Assembly (NCBI RefSeq): GCF_025999835.1
Contig: NZ_AP025628.1
Location: 682,001 to 746,000, forward strand
DNA length: 64,000 bases
Reading direction: 5' to 3'
Source of the DNA: Caldinitratiruptor microaerophilus
GTDB taxonomy: Bacteria; Bacillota; Sulfobacillia; Symbiobacteriales; ZC4RG38
The position numbers and the translations under genes were made by a program. Below are positions 36,143 through 44,774 of this stretch, one piece after another. Every line of letters starts with the position of its first letter. Position 1 is the stretch's first letter. The notes under the pieces were generated by a model. That model saw only the letters and a list, made by a program, of their open reading frames with translations. It was not told the origin of the DNA and searched no databases.

Positions 36143-37546
36143 GTGAGGATGGTGCAGGCATCGTCGTCACATGTACGTGGCCCGTCCGTCCCGGAACGCG
36201 TGCGGCTTCGCCGGGCCGCCACCGGCGCGCTGGTGGGCGCGGTTCTGATCACCGCCGCCTCGGACCTGACCCACCTGGCGGTGGGGGAGGTGGTTACTGG
36301 CCTCTGGCTCCTGGCGTCGGCCGCGCTCTGCGTTCCGCTCGCGGATACGTTCGCCCGGAGGTTCTTCGTCGTCCTGGGCACCGCCAGCGTGGCGCTGGTC
36401 CTTGCCCGGCGTCTTCCGTGGTCGGTGGCGTGGTCGGGAGCCGTGACCGGCGGTACGGTGCTCGTGTTCCTTCTCCTGGTCGAGTTCCTGGGCGCGGCCA
36501 TCCAGGTGGGCGGGTACGATCGCGCGCTGACGGCCTTGCTCGCCCGCCGCGCCCGCTCCGGCAGTTCGGCCCGGCGGGCGGCGTGGATCGGGGCCTTCAC
36601 CCTGGCGTCGATCGGGATGTTCATGGCCTCCGTTCCGGCCGTGTACTACGCGCTGGGCCTGGGGGGCGACGAGCGCCGGCTCCCGCTGGTGGTCGGCGCC
36701 ACCCGGGGGTTCGCCGCCGCCGTCCTCGTGAACCCACTCTCCCCCCTGGTGGTCATCGCCCTGAGCATCAGCGGGGCACCATTCGGTCGTTACCTTCTTT
36801 ACGCGCTCCCCGTGTTCGTCCTCATGCTGGCGGTCGAGTGGTGGGCCGGGGCCCGGAGCGCCGCGGCGCCGCCCGAGTTGCCGGAGGCGGATCCCGCCGA
36901 GCCGCTCTGGCAGCGGCGGCACACCCTGGCCCTGATGGGGGCCGTGGTGGCCTTTGTCCTGGCCTATGGCTTCCTGTCGCTGCTCGATGCCGGCGCGCTG
37001 ATGAGCACGGCGCTGTCCGTCGCTGCGGCCGCCGGCGCCCTCGGCCTGGCCGCCCCGTCGCGGTGGCCCCGGTCCCTGGGGGCGGTGCCCGCCGAGCGCT
37101 TTCCGAAGCACTTCGGCGCGGCGCCTCTCTTCGTGGGCGGCGGCCTCTTCGGGAACGTGCTCGTCCACTCCGGCCTCCTCGATCCCGTCATCGGCGCCAT
37201 GCAAGGCGTGCCGGTCCCCTGGCTCTGGGTGCCATTCATCGTGGCACTCGTCCTCCTCCTGCGGTGGCTCGGGGTGGCGCCGACGGTGAGCGTGCTGATC
37301 GTCGGTCCCGTGCTGGCCGGGGCCGTGTCGATCACCCCGGCCCTGTACGCCCTCGCGCTCGTCTTCGGCGGTGTGATGGCCTTCCTCGGGTCGCCCCTGA
37401 GCGGGACGAACCTGTTCGTCGCCGGTGCCACGGGGCTCTCGCCGCTGCAGGTGAGCGTGCGGCTCCAGGGCGGGTATGTACTGGCCACGATGGCGCTGTT
37501 CCTCGGCTACGCGTGGGTGCTGCAGGTCCTCGGGACGCCGTTCTGA
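36143..37546 (+). CDS. Polytopic membrane transporter, family uncertain
   Basis: This 467-residue protein has some twelve hydrophobic helices. Recognisable stretches are ASIGMFMASVPAVYYALGLGG, RGFAAAVLVNPLSPLVVIALSISG, FGAAPLFVGGGLFGNVLVHSGLLDPV and FGGVMAFLGSPLSGTNLFVAGATGLSP. The two helical-hairpin-like halves with NPLSP and GSPLSGTNL remind of ion-transporter (IT) superfamily anion exporters, but I cannot name a family. The start is uncertain: GTG 36143 has GGAA eight bases upstream, and the later GTG at 36200 could be used. Its 5' end overlaps nothing functional, only the CtaG relic border. Confidence 0.7.
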   Translation: MRMVQASSSHVRGPSVPERVRLRRAATGALVGAVLITAASDLTHLAVGEVVTGLWLLASAALCVPLADTFARRFFVVLGTASVALVLARRLPWSVAWSGAVTGGTVLVFLLLVEFLGAAIQVGGYDRALTALLARRARSGSSARRAAWIGAFTLASIGMFMASVPAVYYALGLGGDERRLPLVVGATRGFAAAVLVNPLSPLVVIALSISGAPFGRYLLYALPVFVLMLAVEWWAGARSAAAPPELPEADPAEPLWQRRHTLALMGAVVAFVLAYGFLSLLDAGALMSTALSVAAAAGALGLAAPSRWPRSLGAVPAERFPKHFGAAPLFVGGGLFGNVLVHSGLLDPVIGAMQGVPVPWLWVPFIVALVLLLRWLGVAPTVSVLIVGPVLAGAVSITPALYALALVFGGVMAFLGSPLSGTNLFVAGATGLSPLQVSVRLQGGYVLATMALFLGYAWVLQVLGTPF

Positions 37547-37691
37547 TGGGGTACTTCCCGGGGGCTGGTTGCACCGGAAAGGGGGCGGTCGACGCCGTGA
37601 GGCGGGGGGAGCCCCGCACCATCGTGGATACGGTCGAACCCTGGTCCGCACGCCTCGGATCCCCATACCGGTCGATTGCGAGGAGGATGGC

Positions 37692-38297
37692 ATGCGCCGT
37701 CACGATAAGGCCTTCCACGACCCCCAGGCCATCGCCGACCTGATGCGCCGGGCCCCCACCGGCTTCCTGGCTCTGGCCGACGCCGAGGGTCCCTTCGCCG
37801 TCCCGGTCAACTTCGCCTACGTTGCGGAGGAGCAGCGCATTTACTTCCACTCCGCCGCCGAGGGGCGGAAGGTGGCCGCCATGGACGGGTCACCCCGTGC
37901 CGGCTTCACCGTGTGCGAGTACCTCGGCACCATGCCCGACCGCGTGCCGGGAAAGGTGGGGACCGCCTACCGCTCCGTCATGGCCCGCGGCCGCCTGCGC
38001 CGGGTCACCGACCTGGCCGAGGAGACGCGGGTTCTTCAGCTCCTCCTCGACAAGTACGTGCCCGGGTTCTTCGACCGGCCGCTCTTGCCCTCGCATGTCG
38101 ACCGCTACCGGTCGAGTCGCGGTTCACGGGTGCTGGTGGTGGCGTTCGAGATCGAGGAACTCACCGCCAAGGCCGCTCTCCCCCGGGGGAGGGCGATCTT
38201 CACGCCCGGCATGACGGTCCGGGACCTGCCCCTGGTGCGCACCCGCTCGCCGAGTGCCGGGCATGACCACGGTGTGCCCGGCCCCGGTGGCTTCTGA
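37692..38297 (+). CDS. Pyridoxamine-5'-phosphate-oxidase-like FMN-binding protein
   Basis: This 201-residue protein starts at ATG 37692 five bases after AGGAGG. It has a split-barrel flavin domain: LMRRAPTGFLALADAEGPFAVPVNFAYVAEEQRIYFHSAAEGRKVAAM, then YRSVMARGRLRRVTD. Homologs of the PF12900/NimA type bind FMN, F420 or heme and reduce nitro-compounds or act in stress defence. The C-terminal 20 residues, rich in His and Gly, look like a non-conserved tail. No partner is obvious; the membrane transporter ends 145 bases upstream. Confidence 0.88.
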   Translation: MRRHDKAFHDPQAIADLMRRAPTGFLALADAEGPFAVPVNFAYVAEEQRIYFHSAAEGRKVAAMDGSPRAGFTVCEYLGTMPDRVPGKVGTAYRSVMARGRLRRVTDLAEETRVLQLLLDKYVPGFFDRPLLPSHVDRYRSSRGSRVLVVAFEIEELTAKAALPRGRAIFTPGMTVRDLPLVRTRSPSAGHDHGVPGPGGF

Positions 38298-38494
38298 CGG
38301 CCGGTGCATGTCCGGCGGGCAACGCCTGTGGACCAAAATCGGGCGGCAGCGTTTGCCCGCAGAACACAACCGGCCCCGCCGTGGGGTACTTCGTGGCGTA
38401 AGCCGCGTGTTTTGCAGAGGTCGGCCGCGAGTCAGTCTGCGGAAATCGCCGTTGGTCCCGCGAGACGGTACGGCCTCCCGGGGTGGGGCACGAA

Positions 38495-38525
38495 GCGGCG
38501 GCCCGGGGAGCACCCGGGCCGCCGC
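38495..38525 (-). terminator. Strong hairpin after the DinB-type gene
   Basis: GCGGCGGCCCGGG and CCCGGGCCGCCGC form a perfect 13-bp stem with a 5-base loop, 17 bases downstream of the minus-strand stop at 38542. On the minus strand TTCGTGCC follows, a weak T tract. It also lies between convergent genes and may act in both directions. Confidence 0.6.
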
Positions 38526-38541
38526 GGGGTGCAGGGCGGCG

Positions 38542-39036
38542 TCACCCCTTCCGGTGCGGCGTCGACTGCACGCGGTAGTCGGGTCCCAGCCGCATCTTGG
38601 CGATGTACAGGATCTGCCCGACGTGCTCGGACAGGTGGGTCGCGACGCCGAAGATCAGGTCGAGGACGGTCATCTCCCGGTCGCGCACCCGCCGGGTCTC
38701 GGCCAGCTGTTCGGCGGAAAGCGTCTCCAGCACTCGGTCGGCCGCGCCGAAGGCGTCCCCCAGGATCTCCAGGACCCGGTCCCGGGTCAGGAAGTCCCGC
38801 GAGTTGAACTCGGCGTCCCGGTCGCGGGTGTCGGGCGCGCCGCCGACGGCGGAGACGAGGCGCTGCCCGATGTTGCCGGCCATGTGCAGCACCAGGTTGG
38901 CGATGCTGTTGCTCTCCTCGTTGGGCCGCCAGTTGACGTCCTCGTCCCGGAGCTGCTCGATCGCCGCCCCGGCGCGGCGGTGGAGGTCCCGCAGCCGGTC
39001 GCGGTGAATCCGGATCACGGTCTGCCCGAGGTCCAC
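38542..39036 (-). CDS. DinB-superfamily protein (DUF1572-like)
   Basis: This 164-residue four-helix protein starts with GTG behind GGAGGGG. The text ESNSIANLVLHMAGNIGQRLVSAVGG contains the first metal-type His, and MTVLDLIFGVATHLSEHVGQILYIAKMR gives the usual H-x3-H pair of DinB/YfiT proteins. Members are metal-dependent, often thiol-related hydrolases or transferases of unknown substrate (bacillithiol in Bacillus). No thiol-biosynthesis gene is next to it. Confidence 0.88.
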   Translation of the reverse strand: MDLGQTVIRIHRDRLRDLHRRAGAAIEQLRDEDVNWRPNEESNSIANLVLHMAGNIGQRLVSAVGGAPDTRDRDAEFNSRDFLTRDRVLEILGDAFGAADRVLETLSAEQLAETRRVRDREMTVLDLIFGVATHLSEHVGQILYIAKMRLGPDYRVQSTPHRKG

Positions 39037-39162
39037 GGTCTTCCCCTCCCTGCGGAAATGGGTCGGTGGTTCCTTCTTGCCCGGTGCGTGGGTTTCCTCT
39101 CCGGCCCGGCCGAACGGCCGGCTCGCCGCCGGCTCACACTATCGCCGGGAGGTGTGGGCGAC

Positions 39163-39357
39163 ATGGCGAAGACCGGTCGCAGGCAGGATTCCGACAGCGT
39201 GGACCGTCCGATCCCCGGCCGGGGGTCCCGCGAACCGGCACCCCTGAGGGAGCCGCACCCGGTGGGGGAGGGCCGGCGCGAGCGGACCCGGTGCCTGTCC
39301 GCCCGGCTCACTCGTAAAGGTGGAGGAGGGCGTCGACGGGCGCGTGGTCGTCCGTGA
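39163..39357 (+). CDS. Possible small basic protein, 64 residues
   Basis: A frame starts at ATG 39163 with a strong GGGAGGTG eight bases upstream and runs to a stop at 39357, overlapping the end of the opposite-strand gene by 50 bases. The product starts MAKTGRRQDSDSVDRP and is Arg/Gly-rich, probably disordered. No family is recognised. The good ribosome site is the only support. A CCGGCC-GAAC-GGCCGG hairpin lies upstream at 39106-39121. Confidence 0.25.
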   Translation: MAKTGRRQDSDSVDRPIPGRGSREPAPLREPHPVGEGRRERTRCLSARLTRKGGGGRRRARGRP

Positions 39358-40912
39358 GGACCGGCACGTCGTCGACCGGGAGGGGCCGCGTGTGCAGGGC
39401 GGCGGCGTACTCGGGCAGGGAGGGGGTCCCGAGCGCGTCCGCCTGCGCCTCCGCTGCCTTGACGATGTCCTCGCGGCTCCACCGGTGCGGCTCCCTGGGG
39501 GCGAGGAGGATGACGTTCTGGTAGGTGTCGGGGCTGCGCCCCCCGACGGGGAAGAGGTACACCTCGGGAAACACCGTCGCAAAGGTGCGCGCCATCGACC
39601 GCAGGAGGGCGCTCCGGGGCCCCTCGAGGGCGCCGATGAGGTTCGCGGCCACCAGCCCGCCGTCCGTGAGGCGGGCCCGGACGCGCCCGAGGAACTCCCG
39701 CGTGGTCAGGTGGAACGGAATGGCGTCCGCGTAGTACGCGTCGAGGAGGATGACGTCGTAGGCCGGACCGGCGCGGTCCAGGAGCCGCCGGCCGTCCTCC
39801 ACGTGCACGGTCAGGCGCGGGTTGTCCGGGACGCCGAAGTAGGTGCGGGCGACCTCGACCACCACCGGGTCGAGTTCGGCCACGTCCAGCCGCAGGTCCG
39901 GCCGGTAGGCGAGGAGCTTCTTGACCACGGAGCCGCCCCCGAGCCCGACCATCAGCGCCCGCCCGGCGTCCGGTCGCAGCGCGAAGGGGAGCAGCAGGTA
40001 GTCCGTGTACTCGAAACGGGCCCGGAGCGGGTCATCAAGGTACATGCCGCTCTGCCACGAGTTGTCGAACCGGAGGTAGCGGCTGCCGCCTGCGTTCTCC
40101 ACCCGGATGTGGTGGTACAGGCTTTCCTTCTCGAAGACCACACCGTCCTCGAAGGGGCCCCGGATCTCGCCGACCGCCGGGCCGCCGGACACCACCCCCG
40201 GCTGCATGCCGCCGCCGACTGCCCGGGGCGGCTCGATCCGCGCCGGCGCACCGGTCTCGAAGAGCGCCGGTGGACGCAGGACGGCCGAGGTGAAGAGGAG
40301 CAACGCGGTCAGGGCCGTGACCCCGATTGCCTGGGCCCGCCGGCGCGCGGCGGCCAGGTCGAGGGCGGCCAGGGCGAGGAGGACGAGCCCGCAGCTCCGC
40401 AGGAGGTCGGCGACGCCGAAGGCGGGGATCAGGAAGAAGGACGTGACGAGCGTGCCGGCGATGCTCCCGCCGGTCGACAGCGCGTAGAGGACGCCGGCGG
40501 TGCTGCCCACGCTCCGGATTTCCCGCGCCGCCAGCCGCACGGCCCAGGGTGACACCAGCGCCAGGAGGAGGGCGGGGCCGGCGAACAGGGCGAGCGAGGC
40601 GACCAGGGCCCCGAGCCGGGGCCCCAGATCCCGGGCGGCGAGCCAGGCATTCACCCGCGTGGCCGCCTCCGGCAACAGCCAGGTCCACACCCCCGCCAGC
40701 GCCAGGACGCGGGCCAGGGGCGGGAGCGACGGGTGCCGGTCGGCCAGCCGGCCTCCGAGGTAGTAGCCGGCGCTCAGGGCGGTCAAGATCACCCCGATCA
40801 GGCTGCCCCAGACGAAGATCGAGTTTCCGAACTGGGGCGCCAGCACCCGGCTGCCCAGCATCTCCAGGGCCATGAGCACGGCGCCGGAGACCAGCACGGT
40901 GAGCTGCAGCAC
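39308..40912 (-). CDS. Membrane-anchored spermidine-synthase-like aminopropyltransferase/methyltransferase fold protein
   Basis: The protein has 534 residues. The first 200 form about six membrane helices (LGSRVLAPQFGNSIFVWGSLIGVILTALSAGYYLGGRLADRH, typical of the fused SpeE-like family), and the rest is a Rossmann-like PAPT domain: LMVGLGGGSVVKKLLAYRPDLRLDVAELDPVVVEVARTYFG, then HVEDGRRLL and ILLDAYYADAIPFHLTTREF. The catalytic DxxD of true spermidine synthases is replaced by LLDAYYAD, so polyamine synthesis is uncertain. GTG 40912 follows GGGGAGGTGG. It is followed upstream on the same strand by lysE. Confidence 0.87.
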   Translation of the reverse strand: MLQLTVLVSGAVLMALEMLGSRVLAPQFGNSIFVWGSLIGVILTALSAGYYLGGRLADRHPSLPPLARVLALAGVWTWLLPEAATRVNAWLAARDLGPRLGALVASLALFAGPALLLALVSPWAVRLAAREIRSVGSTAGVLYALSTGGSIAGTLVTSFFLIPAFGVADLLRSCGLVLLALAALDLAAARRRAQAIGVTALTALLLFTSAVLRPPALFETGAPARIEPPRAVGGGMQPGVVSGGPAVGEIRGPFEDGVVFEKESLYHHIRVENAGGSRYLRFDNSWQSGMYLDDPLRARFEYTDYLLLPFALRPDAGRALMVGLGGGSVVKKLLAYRPDLRLDVAELDPVVVEVARTYFGVPDNPRLTVHVEDGRRLLDRAGPAYDVILLDAYYADAIPFHLTTREFLGRVRARLTDGGLVAANLIGALEGPRSALLRSMARTFATVFPEVYLFPVGGRSPDTYQNVILLAPREPHRWSREDIVKAAEAQADALGTPSLPEYAAALHTRPLPVDDVPVLTDDHAPVDALLHLYE

Positions 40913-40940
40913 GCTGCCGGACCACCTCCCCGGATCGGAC

Positions 40941-41591
40941 TCAGAGCCAGCTCAGGGCCGCTTCCCGGGCCAGCACGACGGCGAAGAAGAGCATGATGGC
41001 GCCCGATGCCCGCCGGACCCAGACCTGGTGCGCCGGCGTCAGCCGGGCGCCGAAGAGGGCGCCGCCCAGGGCCAGGGTGAGGAAGAAGAGCCACGAGGCG
41101 GCCACCGCGCCGGCCGCGAACGCCGCCCGGGTCGCCGGGGCCCGGCTGGCGATGGCCGAGCCGAGCACGGCCACCGTGTCGAGGATGGCGTGGGGATTAC
41201 CCCACGAGACGCCGACCCCCGTCAGGACGACGGCACGCGCCGGCGCGGCCGCCGCAGCCGCCTGCCGGCCGGCCGCTGCGTCCCCGGCGGCCAGGACGGC
41301 CGGCTCGGCAGGGTCCCGCAGCGACCCGAAGCCGAGGGCCGTCAGGAACAGCGCCCCCACCGCCAGGAGGACGGTCCGCAGCCAGCCCACCCCGGTGAGC
41401 AGCGCGGACAGGCCGGCCGCACCCGAGAGGATCAGCACGGTGTCGCACACGCCGGCCACGACGGCAGCGAGGAGGCCCCGCCGCAGCCCGCCGAGCAGGC
41501 CCTGGTTGAGGACGAAGACGTTCTGCGGGCCGATGGGGAGGATCATGGAAAGGCCGAGCAGGAGGCCGCTGAGGAACGCCAGCGCTTTCAC
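40941..41591 (-). CDS. LysE/ArgO-type amino acid exporter
   Basis: This 216-residue, six-helix protein starts LSGLLLGLSMILPIGPQNVFVLNQGLLGGLRRG, the LysE signature, followed by AAVVAGVCDTVLILSGAAGL and GVSWGNPHAILDTVAVLGS (conserved N-P). It exports lysine, arginine or related cationic amino acids. The middle cytoplasmic loop is alanine-rich. It starts with GTG; the ribosome site is poor. No LysG-type regulator is beside it. Confidence 0.92.
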   Translation of the reverse strand: MKALAFLSGLLLGLSMILPIGPQNVFVLNQGLLGGLRRGLLAAVVAGVCDTVLILSGAAGLSALLTGVGWLRTVLLAVGALFLTALGFGSLRDPAEPAVLAAGDAAAGRQAAAAAAPARAVVLTGVGVSWGNPHAILDTVAVLGSAIASRAPATRAAFAAGAVAASWLFFLTLALGGALFGARLTPAHQVWVRRASGAIMLFFAVVLAREAALSWL

Positions 41592-41755
41592 CCCTGAGGG
41601 ACATGTGCCGGTATGGATTCGGCTCCGCGCCGGCGCGGTCCTCCCCTGCCCGGGCCGCGTGTCGGGGTGGTGGCGGCGGCAGGACCCGGCCGGGGCAGGC
41701 GCGACCTGTCTGCGCGTAGAAGGATGTTCCCAGTACCGCGCAGGAGGTCGTTGCC

Positions 41756-42082
41756 ATGCCGTTCGCTCCCGGCCCCGAGGTTGCCGCGGTGGAGATGCTG
41801 CCGGGCGTGTTCCGCAAGACCATGACGACGACGCCGTCCATGATGCTGTGCGAGATCAGCCTCAGTGCCGGCTCGTCGGTGCCCATGCACCAGCACCCCC
41901 ACGAGCAGATCGGCTACGTGGTGAGGGGGCGCATGCGACTGGTCATCGGCGATGAGGAGCGCGTCCTGAACGCCGGGGACGCCTACGCCATCCCGGGCGG
42001 TGTACCGCACATGGCCGAGCCCGTGGACGGCGACTGCACCGTCGTTGACATCTTCCACCCGCACCGGGAAGAGTACCGCTGA
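41756..42082 (+). CDS. Small cupin-domain protein
   Basis: This 108-residue single-domain beta barrel starts at ATG 41756 after AGGAGGT. Cupin motif 1 is HQHPHEQIGYVVRGRMRL (H-x-H-x4-E/Q) and motif 2 is PGGVPHMAEPVDGDCTVVDIFHP. The metal ligands His, His, Gln/Glu and His are present. It may be a small dioxygenase, isomerase or sugar-binding protein; the sequence alone does not tell. It stands alone upstream of the ABC export genes. Confidence 0.9.
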   Translation: MPFAPGPEVAAVEMLPGVFRKTMTTTPSMMLCEISLSAGSSVPMHQHPHEQIGYVVRGRMRLVIGDEERVLNAGDAYAIPGGVPHMAEPVDGDCTVVDIFHPHREEYR

Positions 42083-42160
42083 ACCGGCGGCCACGCGGCG
42101 GTGGTCCGGCAGGACTGCCGCCGGCGTGCCACGCCCTGGCAGGCGAGGAGGGGATTCGCC

Positions 42161-42889
42161 CTGCCGCTTCTCGTCCTTCAGGACATCTGGCGCACGTACC
42201 GGGACGGAGCCATCCGGGTCGACGCCCTTCGGGGCGTCGACCTGACCGTGGAGGATGGGGAGTTCGTCTCGATCATGGGGCCGTCCGGGTCCGGGAAGTC
42301 CACCCTCCTCAACATCATCGGCTGCCTGGACCGGCCGACGTCCGGCGTGTACACGCTCGCCGGCCAGCGGGTCGACGGCCTGGCCGACGTCCGCCTGGCA
42401 GCAGTGCGCAACCGCTTCATCGGCTTCATCTTTCAGGAGTTCCGGCTGCTCCCGGACCTCGACGCCCTGGGCAACGTGGCCCTCCCGCTCATCTACCGGG
42501 GCGTGCCGGCCCGGGAGCGGCGACGCAGGGCCGAGGAGGCCCTGGCGGCCGTCGGGCTGGCCGACCGCGGGCGGCACCGCCCCTCGCAGCTGTCCGGCGG
42601 CGAGAAGCAGCGAGTGGCCATCGCCCGCGCGCTGGTGGCCGACCCCGCCCTGATCCTGGCGGACGAACCGACCGGCGCGCTCGACTCGGCCAACGGGCGG
42701 GCCATCATGGCGATCTTCCAGCGCCTGAACCGGGAGCGGGGCCTGACCGTCGTCCAGGTGACGCACGATCCGACCGTCGCCCGGCACGGCACGCGCATCG
42801 TCCACCTGCGGGACGGGGCGGTCGAGCGTGAGGAGGCCGTCGCCGAGCCCCTGGTGGCTCAGGAGAATGCCGCCGGTGGGGAGGGCTGA
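42161..42889 (+). CDS. MacB/LolD-type ABC transporter ATP-binding protein
   Basis: This protein has about 242 residues. Walker A is MGPSGSGKSTLLN, the signature LSGGEKQRVAIARAL, Walker B LILADEPTGALDS, and the H-loop [17 protein letters not shown] (42146-42154) sits six bases before CTG 42161, and homologs start right there (PLLVLQDIWRTY), so a CTG start is the best reading; upstream GTG 42101 has no ribosome site and adds unrelated residues. It powers export with the adaptor and permease encoded next. Confidence 0.9.
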   Translation: MPLLVLQDIWRTYRDGAIRVDALRGVDLTVEDGEFVSIMGPSGSGKSTLLNIIGCLDRPTSGVYTLAGQRVDGLADVRLAAVRNRFIGFIFQEFRLLPDLDALGNVALPLIYRGVPARERRRRAEEALAAVGLADRGRHRPSQLSGGEKQRVAIARALVADPALILADEPTGALDSANGRAIMAIFQRLNRERGLTVVQVTHDPTVARHGTRIVHLRDGAVEREEAVAEPLVAQENAAGGEG

Positions 42890-42896
42890 TGTCCGG

Positions 42897-44762
42897 GTGC
42901 TCCGGGAAGGAATGGGTTCTTCGGTGCAGCGCGTGCTGGCCATCGTCTTGATCGTGGCCCTGGCGGTCGCCGGGGGGTACTACGCGTTCCGGAGCCTGGT
43001 CCCCCCGCCGGCGGACCAGGCGGCAGGGCCGCTCTACGCCACCGCCGACGTCGTGCGCGGCGACATCACCGTCGCCGTCGACGCCAGTGGCCCCCTCAGC
43101 CCCTCGAGCGGCGGCGGCATCCAGGCGCCGTTCCCCCGCGGCCCGGTCCGGGGCGGGATGCCCAGCTTCATCGTCGACAAGGTCCTGGTGCAGGAGGGCG
43201 ACGCCGTCCGGATGGGGCAGCCGCTCCTCCAGCTCGTCGCCCCGGAACTGGCGTCTCAGGTGCAGACCCTGGCCGCCGAGATCGAGGCGGACCGCCAGGA
43301 CCTTGCCGACCTCCTGGGCATCCCGCCGGAGGCGGTGGACGCAGCCAACCCGGCGCAGGGGGTCACGCTGCGGGCGCCGATCTCCGGCCGCATCAGCGGC
43401 CTCAGGGCCCGCGAGGGCGAAGAGATCCAGCAGGGGCAGATCGTCGCCCGGATCGTGGACGACTCGGAGTGGCGGATGACGGTCCGGCTCAGCCCCCTGG
43501 AGTTTCAGGGGCTCAAGCCGGATGACGTCGCCCTGGTCCGCTTCACCCAGTTCGACAGCGTGATCGAGGCCCGGATCACCGACATGAACCCCAACCCCAT
43601 CCCGACGCCGGCGTCGGCGCTCGGCGCCTGCCCGAGCGGTCCGGTCCTGCGGCCGCCCCAGGGCAGCGAGGGGACGGGCTCCGGCGGTGGGGAAGGCAGC
43701 CCGCAGGCCGGCCCGACGTTCTACCAGTTCGCCCACCTGGTCACGATCCAGGGGCCCAACCCGGGGCTGATCCTGCCGGGCATGACGGCCTACGTCGGCT
43801 TCCTGCCCAGGGAGGCGCAGGACGTCCAGGATCCCCTGCAGCGTGCGGCCCGGGCTCGCTGGGCGGGCAACTGCGCCACCGTCGAGGGTTACGCCCGGGA
43901 GGAGCGGGTCATCAGCCGGACGAACGGCATCCCCACCCAGGTTTTCGTCCAGGAGATGCAGAAGGTGAAGGCCGGCGACCCCATCGTGGCCCTGTCCGGC
44001 GACGAGACCCAGGACGCCATCGAGAAGCGCCTGCGCGAGCTCCAGCAGAAGGAGACGGAGCTCGAGGCGATGCAGTCGCAGCTGGACCAGCTGACGATCA
44101 CGGCGCCCATGGACGGCGTGGTCTCCGAGCTGCGCGCCCAGGCAGGACAGCGGATCGAGCCCGGCGAGTGGCTGGGTTCGATCTTCCACACGTCGAACAT
44201 GGACCTCTGGGTCGAGGTCGACGACGCCGACGTGCTCAAGGTCCGCCCCGACGCGCCCGTCAAGGTCACGGTGGATGCCCTGCCCGGCCAGACCTTCGAG
44301 GGGCGTGTCACGCAGATCGCCATGGCGGGCCAGAACCAGAGCGGCATCACCGTGTTCCGGGTGCGCATCCAGGTGCGGGGCGGGCCCGACCTGCGCCCCG
44401 GCATGCAGGCGCACGCGCACATCGAGGCCGGCAGCGCCAGGGGCGTGCTCCTCGTGCCGCTGGAGGCGGTGTTCGAGGAGGACGGCCAGACCAAGGTCGA
44501 GGTCCTCCAGCCCGACGGCACGACCAAGGTCGTCCCGGTCGAGCTCGGCCTCATGAACGACCGGGTGGCCGAGGTGAGGAGGGGGCTCGAGGAGGGTCAG
44601 AAGGTGGTGACCGGCAGCTCGGCCGACGTGTTGCCGAGCCAGCGCATCCAGTCCCGGGACCTCCTGCTGCCCGGCCAGCAGGAGCGTGAGGGCGGGGGCA
44701 CGAGCGGGCGCGACGGCGAGCGCGGCGGCGACCGGCCGGCCCCGCCAGGCTCCCGGCGCTGA
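42897..44762 (+). CDS. HlyD/MacA-like periplasmic adaptor with duplicated adaptor modules
   Basis: This protein has about 621 residues, far longer than the usual 350-450. After an N-terminal membrane anchor (RVLAIVLIVALAVAGGYYAFRSL), it contains one adaptor half (VDKVLVQEGDAVRMGQPLLQLV, RAPISGRISGLRAREGEEI, LSPLEFQGL), then a second set (VISRTNGIPTQVFVQEMQKVKAGDPIVAL, a helix rich in Glu, TITAPMDGVVSELRAQAGQRIEPG, and the membrane-proximal VPLEAVFEEDGQTKVEV). GTG 42897 has GGGGAGGG upstream; ATG 42912 is the alternative. It links the MacB-type permease to the outside and is inner-membrane anchored. Confidence 0.85.
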   Translation: MLREGMGSSVQRVLAIVLIVALAVAGGYYAFRSLVPPPADQAAGPLYATADVVRGDITVAVDASGPLSPSSGGGIQAPFPRGPVRGGMPSFIVDKVLVQEGDAVRMGQPLLQLVAPELASQVQTLAAEIEADRQDLADLLGIPPEAVDAANPAQGVTLRAPISGRISGLRAREGEEIQQGQIVARIVDDSEWRMTVRLSPLEFQGLKPDDVALVRFTQFDSVIEARITDMNPNPIPTPASALGACPSGPVLRPPQGSEGTGSGGGEGSPQAGPTFYQFAHLVTIQGPNPGLILPGMTAYVGFLPREAQDVQDPLQRAARARWAGNCATVEGYAREERVISRTNGIPTQVFVQEMQKVKAGDPIVALSGDETQDAIEKRLRELQQKETELEAMQSQLDQLTITAPMDGVVSELRAQAGQRIEPGEWLGSIFHTSNMDLWVEVDDADVLKVRPDAPVKVTVDALPGQTFEGRVTQIAMAGQNQSGITVFRVRIQVRGGPDLRPGMQAHAHIEAGSARGVLLVPLEAVFEEDGQTKVEVLQPDGTTKVVPVELGLMNDRVAEVRRGLEEGQKVVTGSSADVLPSQRIQSRDLLLPGQQEREGGGTSGRDGERGGDRPAPPGSRR

Positions 44763-44774
44763 GGGGGCGAGCCC

